Below are positions 52,130 through 62,509 of a stretch of 64,000 bases of DNA, piece after piece. The notes under the pieces were generated by a model. That model was not told where the DNA came from, did not search any database, and saw only the letters and a program-made list of their open reading frames with translations. Position 1 is the stretch's first letter, and each line of letters begins with the position of its first letter. Source of the DNA: Bacillota bacterium. GTDB lineage: Bacteria > Bacillota > Sulfobacillia > Sulfobacillales > Sulfobacillaceae. A program made the position numbers and the translations under genes. Location of the stretch: positions 372,001 through 436,000 of the forward strand of contig JAPNUO010000001.1 of the NCBI GenBank assembly GCA_026627065.1. The letters run 5' to 3'.

Positions 52130-53175
52130 GCCGCTCTAGCTTGAGTTTGACATGAAAATGACCGTGTGCGAGAAGGTTCACGGACGAAATGGCTTCTGAG
52201 GCGGTTTTGGGGCATCCCGACACGTCGCGGACCCAACGGGGTACAGCAAAGACCATCGCCCGGATCGCCAGCCATTGCGGCTCGGTTTGTTGACGACCCG
52301 GGATAGCCTGCCTGTGGGGCATGGGATGTTCCCTGGGGCCACGGTGGATCCCTTGGCCATGGCCCGCGCGGTGGCGGATCTCAAATAACGCTGGCCGATC
52401 GGCTGACTGTCGTCGGCGATCGCGGGATGTTGGCGCCACGCCTGGTGGCCTGGTTGGAAGCGGCTCGCGGGGAATATATTCTGGGCCAACCGCTGCGGCG
52501 CCGTCGCGTGGGGGACTGGATCCTGCGCCGGCGAGGCCGTTATCACTGGCTCCGCCGGTCCGAAGGGTCGCGCACGTGGGATTGAAAGAGGCCGCGGGCC
52601 CCAGCGGCACGCGCCTCATCTTGGCGAAGCATGCCGAGCGCGCGGCGGAGGATGCCGCCTGCGGAACGCCCTCCGGCAACCACTGACGGCAGCGCTCGAT
52701 CACGGCTCCGTCCGATCCTTGCTGACAGGTTATCGCCGCCCTCCCATCACGGAAGGCGCGAGCGTCCGGATTAATGAGCGGGCCTTTCGGGCCGACGCCT
52801 GTGATGACGGGAAGGTCGTGCGGCGCACGAATACGTCCCTACCTCCAGCAGAGATCGTGGCGACCTATAAGCAAGCCTGGTAAATGGCACCGGCCTTTCG
52901 CCCCCGATGTTTCACTGGACGGACGCCCGCATTCAGCGGCACATCACCGCGGGGCCCTCGCTCTGGTGTTGGAGTCCGCCCTCCATCAGTTACTGCACGA
53001 CGCCGGATGTCCGGCGTCGACCGGTACGGTGCTCGCGGATCTGGTGCGGGCGCAAGCGGTGCGACTGGCGGCCGGTGACCACCACTATCTCTGCCGCACG
53101 CCCTTCGTGGGCCACAGTGCGGCGGCGTTTCGTGTCGTGGGTCTGCCCGTCCCACCGAGCATTAGCCAGGCGTAG
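52130..53175 (+). pseudogene. Degenerate IS1634-type transposase
   Basis: Fragments of one protein are spread over several frames. GYSKDHRPDRQPLRLGLL begins near 52240; LTVVGDRGMLAPRLVAWLEA and GEYILGQPLRRR follow after an in-frame stop and a frameshift; GASVRINERAFRADACDDGK and FHWTDARIQRHI lead to LALVLESALHQLLHDAGCPA and end RVVGLPVPPSISQA at 53175. These match, in order, the DDE core and C-terminus of IS1634 transposases. At least two stops and several frame changes mean it is dead. The N-terminus is unclear and no terminal inverted repeats were found. It lies just upstream of spoIIIAA. Confidence 0.8.
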
Positions 53176-53300
53176 TCCCATAGCTCCGTCCCCTCCGCAT
53201 CCTGTCGCCATTTTTCGACATGCATGTCAAACTCAAGCCTGGACTGTTTTGAAAGACCGCACCGTTCGACACCAGACCTGCGCGAAACTCCTGCCAGCCC

Positions 53301-53328
53301 AAAAAAGAAGCCGTCCGCAAGGGACGGC
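53301..53328 (-). terminator. Terminator on the minus strand downstream of the zinc-ribbon gene
   Basis: GCCGTCC (53310-53316) pairs with GGACGGC (53322-53328); on the minus strand TTCTTTTTT follows. It would end transcription coming from efp and the zinc-ribbon gene, separating them from spoIIIA. Confidence 0.85.
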
Positions 53329-53343
53329 CCCCTGTAACGCCTT

Positions 53344-53383
53344 ATTGACCACTCCCCAGCGCTCGCTCAAGCGTGGGGATTCT
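53344..53383 (-). mobile_element. IS200/IS605-like right-end hairpin (relic)
   Basis: On the minus strand GAATCCCC enters a hairpin (CCCCACGCTTGAGCGAGCGC, pairing to GGGG with one bulge) and exits as GGGGAGTGGTCAA, the layout of IS605-family right ends. No tnpA or tnpB is present next to it. The 188 bases between it and the zinc-ribbon gene are structured but carry no supported gene. Confidence 0.55.
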
Positions 53384-53571
53384 TTCTCGCCGCTCTGAGT
53401 TCCTCGCGGCTCTTCGCGGCGAGCTACGCGAAGACTGTTATCCTCCTGGGAAACGCCATGGCCCCGACTACTGGGCCGATGCCCAGATACTTCGTTGGCT
53501 GCACCCTCTTCCAATGCGGTGGAGCCATGGAGAGAATGCCACCATCTGTCGCGGGCAGCTTATGCCCAGCA

Positions 53572-54069
53572 CTAAAGCGCGGGGCTTGCGCCGCCGAGTT
53601 TTCGGTCAAACTCTCCTCGTTCGTCATCGCGGTACGGCTCCTCATCGTCGTCGACCACCAGGTAATCTTCGTCTGCGTCGAACACAATGTTCCCGCAATG
53701 GGGACACGTCAGTTGGATGCCGTCCTGACTGAAGAGAGCTTCATTGTAGGAGGCTTCAAGCTCGCATACTGGGCACTCCAACTCGATGTACGAAATCGGC
53801 GCATCCTTTGCGCCGTCTTTCGGCGCCCGGTGGCTCTCCTCGTCGTGAAGGTACACGTCTTCTTCGAGAGACATGAGATCGGAATCAATTTCCTCGACGT
53901 ATTGCTCTAATTCCAACTGGTTCTGCTGAACCTCCTCCACGTTCAATGTCAACTCGCGAAGCACATCCACAACGTCAGCCATAATCTGACCTTCGCGGCC
54001 TCGTTCGCGGAGATCAATGCGCTCCGCCAAGTTGGCGAGTTGGGAGACGCGACGCCGCAGTTCTGCCAC
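53572..54069 (-). CDS. Coiled-coil zinc-ribbon protein (CD1247 N-terminal-like)
   Basis: A 165-residue acidic protein. An N-terminal coiled coil (RRRVSQLANLAERIDLRERG, through residues 10-75) is followed by a zinc ribbon with CPVC and CPHC separated by about 26 residues, then an acidic tail (DADEDYLVVDDDEE). Similar genes lie between efp and spoIIIAA in many Clostridia, so synteny supports the call. GTG 54069 has AAGGAGGT upstream. Function unknown. Confidence 0.82.
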   Translation of the reverse strand: MAELRRRVSQLANLAERIDLRERGREGQIMADVVDVLRELTLNVEEVQQNQLELEQYVEEIDSDLMSLEEDVYLHDEESHRAPKDGAKDAPISYIELECPVCELEASYNEALFSQDGIQLTCPHCGNIVFDADEDYLVVDDDEEPYRDDERGEFDRKLGGASPAL

Positions 54070-54143
54070 ATGACCACCTCCTTAGCCGTTACACCCCTAA
54101 CCTAACCACTTTGCCTCATTTCATACCGCCGCCCGTCGCCAAG

Positions 54144-54183
54144 AAAAAAGCGCGGCCCTCGGGTGTTTCCCGCACGACTGCGC
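54144..54183 (-). terminator. Terminator of efp
   Basis: On the minus strand a long imperfect stem (GCGCAGTCGTGCGGG with CCCGAGGGCCGCGC) closes on AAACA and is followed by six T residues (54149-54144). Confidence 0.82.
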
Positions 54184-54203
54184 TCCTCCAAGCGTCGACA
54201 GCC

Positions 54204-54761
54204 CTAAGCCCGTCCAATATATTGCCCCGTACGGGTGTCGACAGTAATCAGCGTGCCTTCTTCAATGAACAGCGGCACTTTAATCACAGCCCCCGTTTCT
54301 AACTTGGCGGGCTTGCTGCCTCCCGTGGCGGTATCGCCCTTAAACCCGGGATCCGTCTCCACCACCATCAATTCCACGCTGTTGGGCAGTTCCACGCCAA
54401 TACTGCTGCCCTTAAACAAGACGACGTGGCACAACATGTTTTCTTTGAGAAACCGCACCCCGTCCCCGATGTCGTCCTTGGACAAGGTAATTTGCTCAAA
54501 CGTTTCGGTATCCATGAAGGTATACTCATCGCCGGTGTTATAAAGAAACTGCATTTCGCGCTTTTCCACCCGCGCCAACGGGACGCGCTCCCCGGCATTA
54601 AAGGTGCGCTCCACCACGCCGCCGGTTTGCAGGTTTTTGAGCTTGGTCCGCACAAAAGGCGAACCTTTGCCGGGTTTAACGTGCTGAAATTCGATGACCT
54701 GGTAGGCCACACCGTCCAGCTCTAATGTCACGCCGTTGCGAAAGTCGTTGCTAGAAATCAT
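54204..54761 (-). CDS. efp: Translation elongation factor P
   Basis: EF-P (185 residues) relieves ribosome stalling at polyproline. Three beta domains are recognisable: KOW-like N-terminus ([20 protein letters not shown]), with Lys32 at the loop tip (VKPGKGSPF) that enters the peptidyl-transferase site, and the C-terminal [30 protein letters not shown]. Located after aroQ. Confidence 0.97.
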   Translation of the reverse strand: MISSNDFRNGVTLELDGVAYQVIEFQHVKPGKGSPFVRTKLKNLQTGGVVERTFNAGERVPLARVEKREMQFLYNTGDEYTFMDTETFEQITLSKDDIGDGVRFLKENMLCHVVLFKGSSIGVELPNSVELMVVETDPGFKGDTATGGSKPAKLETGAVIKVPLFIEEGTLITVDTRTGQYIGRA

Positions 54762-54822
54762 ATAGCTCTCCCCACCGATCTTTAAATGTTTGTCGAAGTC
54801 GATCCCGGATCCCTGGCGAGAT

Positions 54823-55257
54823 TCAGACCGCTCCAGAGCTAGCTATGAGGTAGCGTACCGCTAAATGATAGCCCATCACCCCAAGTCCGCTAATCTGCCC
54901 CACCACCACCGGGGCGATGATCGAATGGGCCCGAAACGGCTCGCGCCGGTATATATTGCTGAGATGAACCTCCACCACCCTCAGTTCCAATCCCTCAATC
55001 GCATCCCGTAAAGCATACGACTGATGGGTCAACGCGCCGGGATTCATGACCACGTCCCGGATGCCTTGATCGCGCCAGCTTTCCAGCGTGTCAATCAACG
55101 CGCCTTCATGGTTGGATTGGAAAAACTGAAACTCTACCTCCGGAAAGGTCGCGCGCAAATCCGCTTCAACGTCGCTTAAGCTCGTCCGTCCATAAATTTC
55201 GGGCTGACGTCGTCCTAACCGTCCCAGGTTGGGCCCATGCATCACCCCAATCATCAT
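54823..55257 (-). CDS. aroQ: 3-dehydroquinate dehydratase, type II
   Basis: A 144-residue dodecameric enzyme of the shikimate pathway. Recognisable are [17 protein letters not shown] with the catalytic Tyr, [29 protein letters not shown] and [13 protein letters not shown] with the active-site residues. Its start overlaps the glyA stop by four bases. Works with aroB, aroK and aroC further right in the window. Confidence 0.94.
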   Translation of the reverse strand: MMIGVMHGPNLGRLGRRQPEIYGRTSLSDVEADLRATFPEVEFQFFQSNHEGALIDTLESWRDQGIRDVVMNPGALTHQSYALRDAIEGLELRVVEVHLSNIYRREPFRAHSIIAPVVVGQISGLGVMGYHLAVRYLIASSGAV

Positions 55258-56498
55258 GACGGCTCCAACCCCGGCAGCGGAAAAGCCTCGGCGAGAGCCC
55301 GAACGCGCCGCGCGTAAGGCTCAAGATCGGCATCCCCGGGGGCTTTCACCACGCCGGCAATGATATCCGCGAGTTCGTCCATTTCGTTGAGACCTAGCCC
55401 GCGGGTTGTCACCTGGGGCGTGCCAACGCGGATGCCCGACGTGACCATGGGCTTTTCCGGATCAAACGGAATCGTATTTTTGTTGACCGTGATGCCGACG
55501 CGCGCTAGCCTCGCCTGGGCTTCCTTCCCTGTGATACCGTTGGCTTTCACGTCCACCAGCATCAAGTGCGTATCGGTGCCGCCCGACACCAATCTTAAGC
55601 CCCGGGCCTGAAGTCCCTCGGCCAAGCGCGCGGCATTGCGCACCACCTGCTGCTGGTACTGGCGAAACGCTGGCTGCATAGCCTCGTAAAACGCCACGGC
55701 TTTTCCGGCAATAGCATGCATCAACGGCCCGCCTTGAAGTCCTGGAAACACCATCTTGTCAATGGCCTGGGCCCATGCCTGACGGGTGAGAATAAAGCCT
55801 CCACGCGGGCCGCGCAAGGTTTTATGAGTGGTTGAGGTCACAAAATCACTGTAAGGCACGGGATTGGGATGCAGGTCCGCCGCCACCAACCCGGCAAAGT
55901 GCGCCATGTCCACCATCAAGAGAGCACCTACCTCATCGGCGATGGCGCGAAAGGCGGCAAAATCCCACGTGCGCGGATAGGCGGAACCACCTGCCACGAT
56001 GAGCCGCGGACGCACCGCCCGCGCGCGGTCGCGCACTTCATCCATATCCAGGCGCTCGGTCACTCGATTGACTTGGTAGTGCTCCGCGCGATACAGTTGG
56101 CCCGTTATGCTCACAGGGCTCCCGTGCGTCAAATGGCCCCCATGGCTCAACTCCAGCCCCAAAATGGTATCGCCAGGTTTCAGCACAGTCAAGTAAACCG
56201 CCAGGTTGGCCGGGGCCCCGGCATGCGGCTGCACATTGGCATGTTCGGCACCAAACAACGCCTTGACCCGCGAGCGGGCCAATTCTTCCACTGTGTCCAT
56301 GTTTTCACAGCCGCCGTAGTACCGGCGGCCCGGATAGCCTTCGGCATACTTGTCCGTCATGATCGAGCCTACGGCTTCCCGCACCGCAGGGGATGTCCAA
56401 TTTTCCGACGCAATGAGCTCCAAATGTTCCTGTTGTCGCCGTTTTTCCGCCTCAATGGCCGCATACACGGCGGGATCGCTGTCCTTTAAGTAAGACAC
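55254..56498 (-). CDS. glyA: Serine hydroxymethyltransferase
   Basis: A PLP enzyme (414 residues) interconverting serine and glycine with tetrahydrofolate. Motifs: [29 protein letters not shown] and the PLP-lysine in [18 protein letters not shown] 56498 follows AGGAGGACAAA and gives [13 protein letters not shown] 56516 is in frame upstream but less well placed. It follows the glycine-cleavage genes, forming a glycine/one-carbon module. Confidence 0.96.
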   Translation of the reverse strand: MSYLKDSDPAVYAAIEAEKRRQQEHLELIASENWTSPAVREAVGSIMTDKYAEGYPGRRYYGGCENMDTVEELARSRVKALFGAEHANVQPHAGAPANLAVYLTVLKPGDTILGLELSHGGHLTHGSPVSITGQLYRAEHYQVNRVTERLDMDEVRDRARAVRPRLIVAGGSAYPRTWDFAAFRAIADEVGALLMVDMAHFAGLVAADLHPNPVPYSDFVTSTTHKTLRGPRGGFILTRQAWAQAIDKMVFPGLQGGPLMHAIAGKAVAFYEAMQPAFRQYQQQVVRNAARLAEGLQARGLRLVSGGTDTHLMLVDVKANGITGKEAQARLARVGITVNKNTIPFDPEKPMVTSGIRVGTPQVTTRGLGLNEMDELADIIAGVVKAPGDADLEPYARRVRALAEAFPLPGLEPS

Positions 56499-56549
56499 TT
56501 TGTCCTCCTCTAGCATGTCCTCTGGGGTGATCCTCACACATTCCCGCGC

Positions 56550-58031
56550 TTATGCGGACGGCTCGGTGTCCCGGATTGCGAGCCACTGCTGCCAGGTGAG
56601 CACCGGCCGCCGCGCCGCCTGGGCTTCATCCAATCTTTGCACCGCCGTGTCGTGCGGCGCCTCCAGCAAGGTGTCAGGATCGCTGTCAATCTCTTGGTCA
56701 ATGCGCTTCAGCACCTCGCTAAACCGATCCAAGGTCTCTTTGGACTCGGTTTCCGTGGGCTCCACCATCATCGCTTCCTCCACCACGAGTGGGAAGTAGA
56801 CGGTCGGCGGATAAAAGCCATAATCGATGATGCGCTTGGCGACGTCAAGCGCTCGCGCGCCGCGCGCCTTTTGGCGGGCCAACGAGAGCACGAATTCGTG
56901 CATGACCGGTCGCTCGTAAGGGGTCATGTACTCCGGCGCCAAACGATGCTTCAGATAATTGGCGTTCAGCACCGCCGCCTCAGACACGGTCTTTAGCCCA
57001 TCAGGTCCGTGCGATCGTAAATAGGCATAGGCCCGAATCAGGACGCCGACATTGCCAAAGTAGGCACGGACTTTTCCAATCGACCGCGGACCGTCATAGG
57101 ACCACCGAAATCGCTCCCCTTCCTGAATCAAGCGCGGCACCGGAAGATACGGCGCGAGCGGCGCTTTGACTCCCACCGGACCGGCCCCCGGCCCGCCCCC
57201 GCCGTGAGGCGTTGAAAATGTTTTGTGGAGATTAAGGTGCACGACGTCAAAGCCCATATCGCCAGGGCGCACACGCCCCATAATAGCGTTCATGTTGGCG
57301 CCGTCATAGTAAAGCAGGCCGCCGGCCTGGTGCACAATGTCGGCAATCTCGCCAATCTCTTCTTCAAACAGGCCTAGCGTATTGGGATTGGTCAACATGA
57401 GCCCGGCGGTTTGACTGTCGACCATCTGCGACAATGCCCGGACATCGACTCCGCCGCGGCGATTGGACGGCACCACTTTCACTTGATAACCAGCCATGGC
57501 CGCCGTCGCCGGATTCGTCCCGTGAGCGGAATCGGGCACCAAGATGGTCGTACGGTTTTCTCCGCGGTCTCGCAAATAGGCCTTAATCATCAAGATTCCG
57601 GTCAATTCGCCGTGCGCTCCCGCTGCCGGTTGCAGAGACACCGCATCCATCCCGGCAATTTCTTTCAACGCCTCCTGCAACTGAAAAAGCAGCCACAAGA
57701 GGCCCTGGACCGTTTCCTCAGGCTGTCCCGGATGCAGATCCTGAAACCCCGGCAAGCCCGCAGCCCAATCGTTGACCTTGGGATTGTACTTCATGGTGCA
57801 GGAGCCCAGGGGATAAAATCCGGTATCCACCCCATAGTTCAACGACGAGAGAGATGTATAATGCCGTACCACGTCATTTTCTGCCACCTCTGGAAGTCCG
57901 AGGTCGCTCTGTCGCACAAGATCCGGCGGCAAGTGCTGGGTCGGATCAAAGGGCGGGACATCGTCGGGAACGTCATAGCGGAGCCCGCGCCGGCCCGTGC
58001 GCGACCTCTCGAAAATTACCGGGACATCCAT
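56550..58031 (-). CDS. gcvPB: Glycine dehydrogenase (decarboxylating) subunit 2
   Basis: The PLP-binding half of the split P-protein, 493 residues. [15 protein letters not shown] and the PLP-lysine motif [16 protein letters not shown] are present. Together with GcvPA it decarboxylates glycine and passes the aminomethyl group to GcvH. ATG 58031 has GGAGGAGGTGG upstream; a long upstream open frame inside gcvPA is a shadow. Overlaps gcvPA by 16 bases. Confidence 0.96.
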   Translation of the reverse strand: MDVPVIFERSRTGRRGLRYDVPDDVPPFDPTQHLPPDLVRQSDLGLPEVAENDVVRHYTSLSSLNYGVDTGFYPLGSCTMKYNPKVNDWAAGLPGFQDLHPGQPEETVQGLLWLLFQLQEALKEIAGMDAVSLQPAAGAHGELTGILMIKAYLRDRGENRTTILVPDSAHGTNPATAAMAGYQVKVVPSNRRGGVDVRALSQMVDSQTAGLMLTNPNTLGLFEEEIGEIADIVHQAGGLLYYDGANMNAIMGRVRPGDMGFDVVHLNLHKTFSTPHGGGGPGAGPVGVKAPLAPYLPVPRLIQEGERFRWSYDGPRSIGKVRAYFGNVGVLIRAYAYLRSHGPDGLKTVSEAAVLNANYLKHRLAPEYMTPYERPVMHEFVLSLARQKARGARALDVAKRIIDYGFYPPTVYFPLVVEEAMMVEPTETESKETLDRFSEVLKRIDQEIDSDPDTLLEAPHDTAVQRLDEAQAARRPVLTWQQWLAIRDTEPSA

Positions 58032-59350
58032 GCCGCCACCTCCTCCACCAGTCGATCGCACTCGTCCCGCGTCCGGCGTTCGGTCACCGCCAGTTGCCAG
58101 AGTCCCTCCCAGTCCGGATCCCACCGCCCCAGATCGAACCCTCCCAGGATGCCGCGCGCCAAGAGATGCCGGTTGAGATCCGCGACCCGCCCGGGCACCC
58201 GCACGGAAAATTCGTACAGAAACGGGGTATTCGGAGAGGGATAGCGCGTTAAGCCCAGACGAGCCAGTCGGTCCGCTAAATAATGGGCCATTTGCGCCGA
58301 AATGAGAGCCACCTCGCGAAGGCCCGCGGGTCCTAAGAGAGCCATGTAAATCGTCGCCTCGAGGGCATTCAGCGAGTGGTTGGAGCAAATGTTAGAGGTC
58401 GCCTTCTCTCGTCGGATATGCTGTTCGCGAGCCTGAAGCGTCAAGACGAAGCCCCGGCGTCCTTGGCGATCGCGGGCCATGCCCACCAACCGGCCCGGCA
58501 TCTTGCGAACAAGCGGCTCCTGCACGGCAAAAAACCCAAAGGTCGGACCGCCATAACGGAGCGGATTCCCCAACGGTTGTCCCTCGCCCACTACAATGTC
58601 GGCGCCCATTTCCCCCGGAGGTTTCAACACCGCCAAAGCCACCGGGTCAGCCGCCACAATCGCGAGCGCTCCCACGGCGTGCGCCATGTCAATGGCCGGC
58701 TGGACCGCGGTCACTTGCCCCAGCATATCGGGATATTGCGCGATGACTGCCGCCACATCGCGAGACAGCGTCTCCTTGAGTCCGTCCAGTCCCTTGACGG
58801 CGGCCACCTCTCCTCCCCGCGCAGCAAGGTACGTGCGCACTACTTGTTCACTGTCGGGATGGAGGCCCCGCAAAATCACCACGCGCCGCCGCCCGCGCAG
58901 ATGTCCCAGAGCCAACAGCGCTGCCTCACCCACGGCCGACGCCCCATCGTACATCGAGGCTTGGGCCGCGTAAGTTCCCGTGAGCGACTGTATCATGCTC
59001 TGAAATTCAAAAATGGCGGCCAGCGTGCCTTGCGACAGTTCGGGTTGATAAGGCGTGTAAGCGGTGGAAAACTCGCCCCGGCTGGCCAACGCCGTAACCA
59101 CGCGAGGCACATAGCGGTCGTAAAATCCCCCGCCGAGGAAGCTGACCAATGTGTTCACCGACTGATTTTGATCGGCCAAGTGCCGCAAATGTTCGCTCAG
59201 CGCCATTTCGCTCAGAGCAGGCGGTAGGCGAAGCGGTCGACGGAGGCGCTGCGCCTCCGGAATGTCCGCAAAGAGCGCATCCACGGACGACAGGCCCAAG
59301 GCGTTAAGCATGGCCTCCCAATCTTCTCGAGTGTGGGGTAGGTAACGCAC
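58016..59350 (-). CDS. gcvPA: Glycine dehydrogenase (decarboxylating) subunit 1
   Basis: The other half of the split P-protein, 444 residues. [40 protein letters not shown] and [20 protein letters not shown] are characteristic. GTG 59350 is preceded by AAGGAG 7 bases away. It lies directly after gcvH. Confidence 0.96.
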   Translation of the reverse strand: MRYLPHTREDWEAMLNALGLSSVDALFADIPEAQRLRRPLRLPPALSEMALSEHLRHLADQNQSVNTLVSFLGGGFYDRYVPRVVTALASRGEFSTAYTPYQPELSQGTLAAIFEFQSMIQSLTGTYAAQASMYDGASAVGEAALLALGHLRGRRRVVILRGLHPDSEQVVRTYLAARGGEVAAVKGLDGLKETLSRDVAAVIAQYPDMLGQVTAVQPAIDMAHAVGALAIVAADPVALAVLKPPGEMGADIVVGEGQPLGNPLRYGGPTFGFFAVQEPLVRKMPGRLVGMARDRQGRRGFVLTLQAREQHIRREKATSNICSNHSLNALEATIYMALLGPAGLREVALISAQMAHYLADRLARLGLTRYPSPNTPFLYEFSVRVPGRVADLNRHLLARGILGGFDLGRWDPDWEGLWQLAVTERRTRDECDRLVEEVAAWMSR

Positions 59351-59351
59351 G

Positions 59352-59717
59352 TCATTCTCCTTCAACGTGCTTAATGTACTCTTCGCTCGACAATAGCGGG
59401 CCTGGCACTACGTCTTCGAGTTCAAAAATCCAGCCGGCGCCATAGGGATCCTCGTTGATCCACTCGGGATGACTTTCCAGATCCCGATTCACGCGCGCAA
59501 CGCGCCCCGAGGCGGGACTGTAGAGGTCGGAAACCGATTTGACGGATTCAATCGCGCCCACCGCCTCGCCTGCCTCCACCTCGCGGCCCACTTCCGGAAG
59601 TTCAACAAACACCACGTCGCCCAACGCTTCCTGCGCGTAATCGGTAATCCCTACCCGACCGTCGGCGTTTATCCACTCGTGCTCCACCGTATACTGCAGA
59701 TCCTCCGGAACCTTCAC
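59352..59717 (-). CDS. gcvH: Glycine cleavage system H protein
   Basis: A 121-residue lipoyl carrier. The lipoylated Lys60 is in AIESVKSVSDL; HEWINADGRVGITDYAQEAL is the usual N-terminal match. GTG 59717 is chosen since GGGAG lies 8 bases upstream, ATG 59723 being too close to it. Part of gcvT-H-PA-PB. Confidence 0.95.
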   Translation of the reverse strand: MKVPEDLQYTVEHEWINADGRVGITDYAQEALGDVVFVELPEVGREVEAGEAVGAIESVKSVSDLYSPASGRVARVNRDLESHPEWINEDPYGAGWIFELEDVVPGPLLSSEEYIKHVEGE

Positions 59718-59730
59718 GCACATCTCTCCC

Positions 59731-60834
59731 TTACTTCGCTTCGCCCTGGCGGCGCCTTTCGGGGCGGCGATAAAATGGGCGGGACACGACCTTGGCATGA
59801 ACGACGCGCTGCCGAATGCGTACGCCAACCTCTTGGCCCACGGCAGCATAAGGACTAGCCACCAGCGCCAATGCAATGGGCCGGCCCAACGTGGGCGACA
59901 GGGTGCCGGAGGTAATCGCCCCAATGACGTGGCCCTCCGCGTTGACAACCTCGTAGCCCGCTCGCCCAATGCCGCCCTGCAACTCTAATCCGACCAGTTT
60001 TCGCTCAACACCCGCCGTCTTTTGCTGTAAAAGGCTGGCACGGCCGATAAAATCCGGCTTGGACAACTTGACAAAATACCCCAGTCCGGCTTCCAGGGGC
60101 GTAATCGTGAGCGAGAGCTCGTGCCCATAAAGAGGCATAGCCGCTTCCAGCCTCAACGTATCGCGAGCGCCTAAGCCGATCGGCGGGATCCCGGCCTCGC
60201 TGAGGCGTTCCCAGAGCGGCAACGCATCCTGGACCGACACGTAGAGCTCAAAGCCGTCCTCGCCAGTATATCCGGTGCGCGCAATCCACGCCGCGTACCC
60301 GGCCACGTGACCAGACGTTACGTGGTAATATCCCAAAGCGGACAAATCCACCGTGCTGAGTGGTGCCAGCACCTCAGGCGCCCGCGGGCCCTGAACCGCA
60401 ATGAGCGCCATCTCGTCACTGGCATCAGCCAGGGTCACCACGTGTCCGTCGACGTGAGAGCGGGCCCACTCCCAGTCTTGCTGGCGATTGGCTGCGTTGA
60501 CCACCATCAGGAACCGCTCGCTATCGAGACGATAGATTAAAAGATCATCGAGCGTTCCTCCTTGGGGGTTGCACATAAGAGTGTACAACGCTTGACCTAC
60601 GGCTAAAGCCGAGGGACGATTGGTCACCAGGTAGTCTAAATACGCGGAGGCATCCGGGCCGGTCACCCAGAATTCCCCCATGTGACTCACATCGAACATG
60701 CCCACCGCCTGCCGCACGCGATGATGCTCGGCGACAATACCCGACGGATATTCCAGGGGCATTCGGTATCCGCCGAACTCCGTCATTTTGGCGCCATGAG
60801 CCTCATGCCACTCGGTTAGCGGTGTCGCGCGCAC
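59731..60834 (-). CDS. gcvT: Aminomethyltransferase (glycine cleavage T protein)
   Basis: A 367-residue THF-dependent enzyme releasing ammonia and methylene-THF from the aminomethyl H-protein. TPLTEWHEAHGAKMTEFGGY, FDVSHMGEFWVTGPDA, ARTGYTGEDGFELY and GLGARDTLRLEAAMPLYGHE are typical. GTG 60834 is used. It is the first gene of the operon; no glycine riboswitch is visible in the 100 bases upstream. Confidence 0.95.
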   Translation of the reverse strand: MRATPLTEWHEAHGAKMTEFGGYRMPLEYPSGIVAEHHRVRQAVGMFDVSHMGEFWVTGPDASAYLDYLVTNRPSALAVGQALYTLMCNPQGGTLDDLLIYRLDSERFLMVVNAANRQQDWEWARSHVDGHVVTLADASDEMALIAVQGPRAPEVLAPLSTVDLSALGYYHVTSGHVAGYAAWIARTGYTGEDGFELYVSVQDALPLWERLSEAGIPPIGLGARDTLRLEAAMPLYGHELSLTITPLEAGLGYFVKLSKPDFIGRASLLQQKTAGVERKLVGLELQGGIGRAGYEVVNAEGHVIGAITSGTLSPTLGRPIALALVASPYAAVGQEVGVRIRQRVVHAKVVSRPFYRRPERRRQGEAK

Positions 60835-60867
60835 CCGTCCACCCCATTTCGCGCAGCCTTTCTCATC

Positions 60868-60896
60868 ATCATAGCGCCTTCGCCTTGAGGACACAA
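60868..60896 (-). promoter_or_regulatory. Promoter of the gcv-glyA operon
   Basis: On the minus strand TTGTGT (60896-60891), 17 bases, TATGAT (60873-60868). The leader would be only about 27 bases. Confidence 0.55.
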
Positions 60897-60930
60897 CGTT
60901 CCGCTCCGCGCCCCCAGAAGGTGGCGCGAA

Positions 60931-61980
60931 TTAGGACGTCAAGAACTCCAGGGTTTCGCGAACGATGTCCTGGGAAAGGTTTTTCTTCAAGACCGGTTGC
61001 CCGACCGCCTGCAGGAGAACCCAGGTGAGCCCCTCGGCGCGGGCCTTCTTATCCCGATGAAGGGTCGTCCAAAACGCGCCAAAGTCCAGCGGGGGCATGC
61101 GCGTCGGCAACTGCCACGCCTCAAGCCACCCCCTCACCGTGTCTCGCACGTCAGGGGAGAGTCCGAGCACTCGCTCCGACAACCGTAATGCCGCCAGCGT
61201 GCCCAGTCCGACGGCCTCACCGTGGGTCATCGCCCCGTACCCGAGATAGTTCTCCAAGGCATGGGCGACGGTGTGTCCAAAGTTGAGGAACATACGCGGC
61301 CCGGTTTCGTAGAGATCTTGGTTAACGATATCAATCTTCACCCGCGCCGTTTCGGCAATCACCGACTCCCATGAGCTAAGGTCGCTCTCCGTCGGAAAAG
61401 TCAGCCGCCCCAAGGTTTCGTACAGCCAGCCGCCGCGAATCAAGGCCGATTTAATCACCTCGCCCAACCCCGCTCGCCATTCGCGAGCCGGCAGACTGCG
61501 CAGAAACCTGATGTCCACCACCACCAGCTCCGGGAGATGGAAGGCCCCGAGAAAGTTCTTGCCGAAGGCGGTGTTGACGGCCACCTTTCCGCCAATCGCT
61601 GCATCCACCTGCGCGAGAAGCGTCGTCGGCACCGCCACCCACCTGAGGCCACGAAGATAGGTGGCGGCCGCAAATCCCACCAAATCCGTGAGTACGCCTC
61701 CGCCTAACGCCAAGACCACCACATCTCGGGTGACATTGTGCTCTCCTAACCACTGGTAGACCGTTTGAAGGGTCTCGAGCGTTTTCGCCGCCTCGCTAAT
61801 GTCGAGGGTCAAGACATCGTCCACGGGCACGCGCTCTTGGACCTCCTCGGCCCACTGGACAACACTCCGGTCAGCGACTAACACCCGCCGCGGACCCAGC
61901 GCGCTGAGGCGCTCAGCCCAATTTTCTCCCATGAGCACGAGAGACTTCCGCTCCTGCACCGCGGTGATCTCAAATTCCAT
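60931..61980 (-). CDS. aroB: 3-dehydroquinate synthase
   Basis: A 349-residue NAD- and metal-dependent enzyme of the shikimate pathway. GGGVLTDLVGFAAATYLRGL, PTTLLAQVDAAIGGKVAVN and NFGHTVAHALENYLGYGAMT carry cofactor and zinc ligands. Overlaps aroK by 11 bases. Confidence 0.96.
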   Translation of the reverse strand: MEFEITAVQERKSLVLMGENWAERLSALGPRRVLVADRSVVQWAEEVQERVPVDDVLTLDISEAAKTLETLQTVYQWLGEHNVTRDVVVLALGGGVLTDLVGFAAATYLRGLRWVAVPTTLLAQVDAAIGGKVAVNTAFGKNFLGAFHLPELVVVDIRFLRSLPAREWRAGLGEVIKSALIRGGWLYETLGRLTFPTESDLSSWESVIAETARVKIDIVNQDLYETGPRMFLNFGHTVAHALENYLGYGAMTHGEAVGLGTLAALRLSERVLGLSPDVRDTVRGWLEAWQLPTRMPPLDFGAFWTTLHRDKKARAEGLTWVLLQAVGQPVLKKNLSQDIVRETLEFLTS

Positions 61981-62509
61981 GCCCTGCCCCCTCTTTATCC
62001 ACCGAATGCCACCACGCGGTAATTCTTTCGGCGACGCTCTCCGCCGCCAGCCTGGCCACGTCCAGGCGCCAGTGACTTGCGCTTTCGTACGCCGCTCTCC
62101 GTTGCCGCCAAAGCTCCAAGAACGCCGTCTCGCCTCCTTCGGTCAACGGTCGCTCGGGGGACGCCGCGCGCGCGTAGAGGACGCGCGCATCGGCATCAAG
62201 CCAGACTACCCAACATGCCGACCGCAACAATTCCTGATTATCAGGCGAAACCGGCGTTCCCCCGCCCGTGGCCAAAACAAACGGCGAGGCGCGGGTGGCG
62301 AGCAGTCGCCTGAGTACCTCCCGCTCATATCGCCGAAACGCCGCTTCGCCCTCGCTGCGAAAAATGGCCGGCACGTCCTTCCCGACCTCGCGGACGATTT
62401 CGGAATCCAAATCGTACCAGGGACAGCCGACGTCGCGCGCTACCAGTTGAGCGACGGTGCTCTTGCCGGCACCCATCATGCCGATAAGCGCGAGCGCTTT
62501 AGAAATCAC
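61970..62509 (-). CDS. aroK: Shikimate kinase
   Basis: A 179-residue kinase. Walker A GMMGAGKSTVAQLVA, the shikimate-binding DLDSEIV and FRRYEREVL, and VLATGGGTPV are present. GTG 62509 with CAGGAGA upstream overlaps the aroC stop by 11 bases. Middle gene of aroC-aroK-aroB. Confidence 0.95.
   Translation of the reverse strand: MISKALALIGMMGAGKSTVAQLVARDVGCPWYDLDSEIVREVGKDVPAIFRSEGEAAFRRYEREVLRRLLATRASPFVLATGGGTPVSPDNQELLRSACWVVWLDADARVLYARAASPERPLTEGGETAFLELWRQRRAAYESASHWRLDVARLAAESVAERITAWWHSVDKEGAGHGI

Noticed and set aside
53424..53687. An 87-codon minus-strand frame
   Set aside because: It overlaps the zinc-ribbon gene in another frame and matches no family; the interval is better explained as a relic.
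60835..60930. Possible glycine riboswitch ahead of gcvT
   Set aside because: The conserved glycine-aptamer blocks are not present, and the predicted promoter leaves too short a leader.
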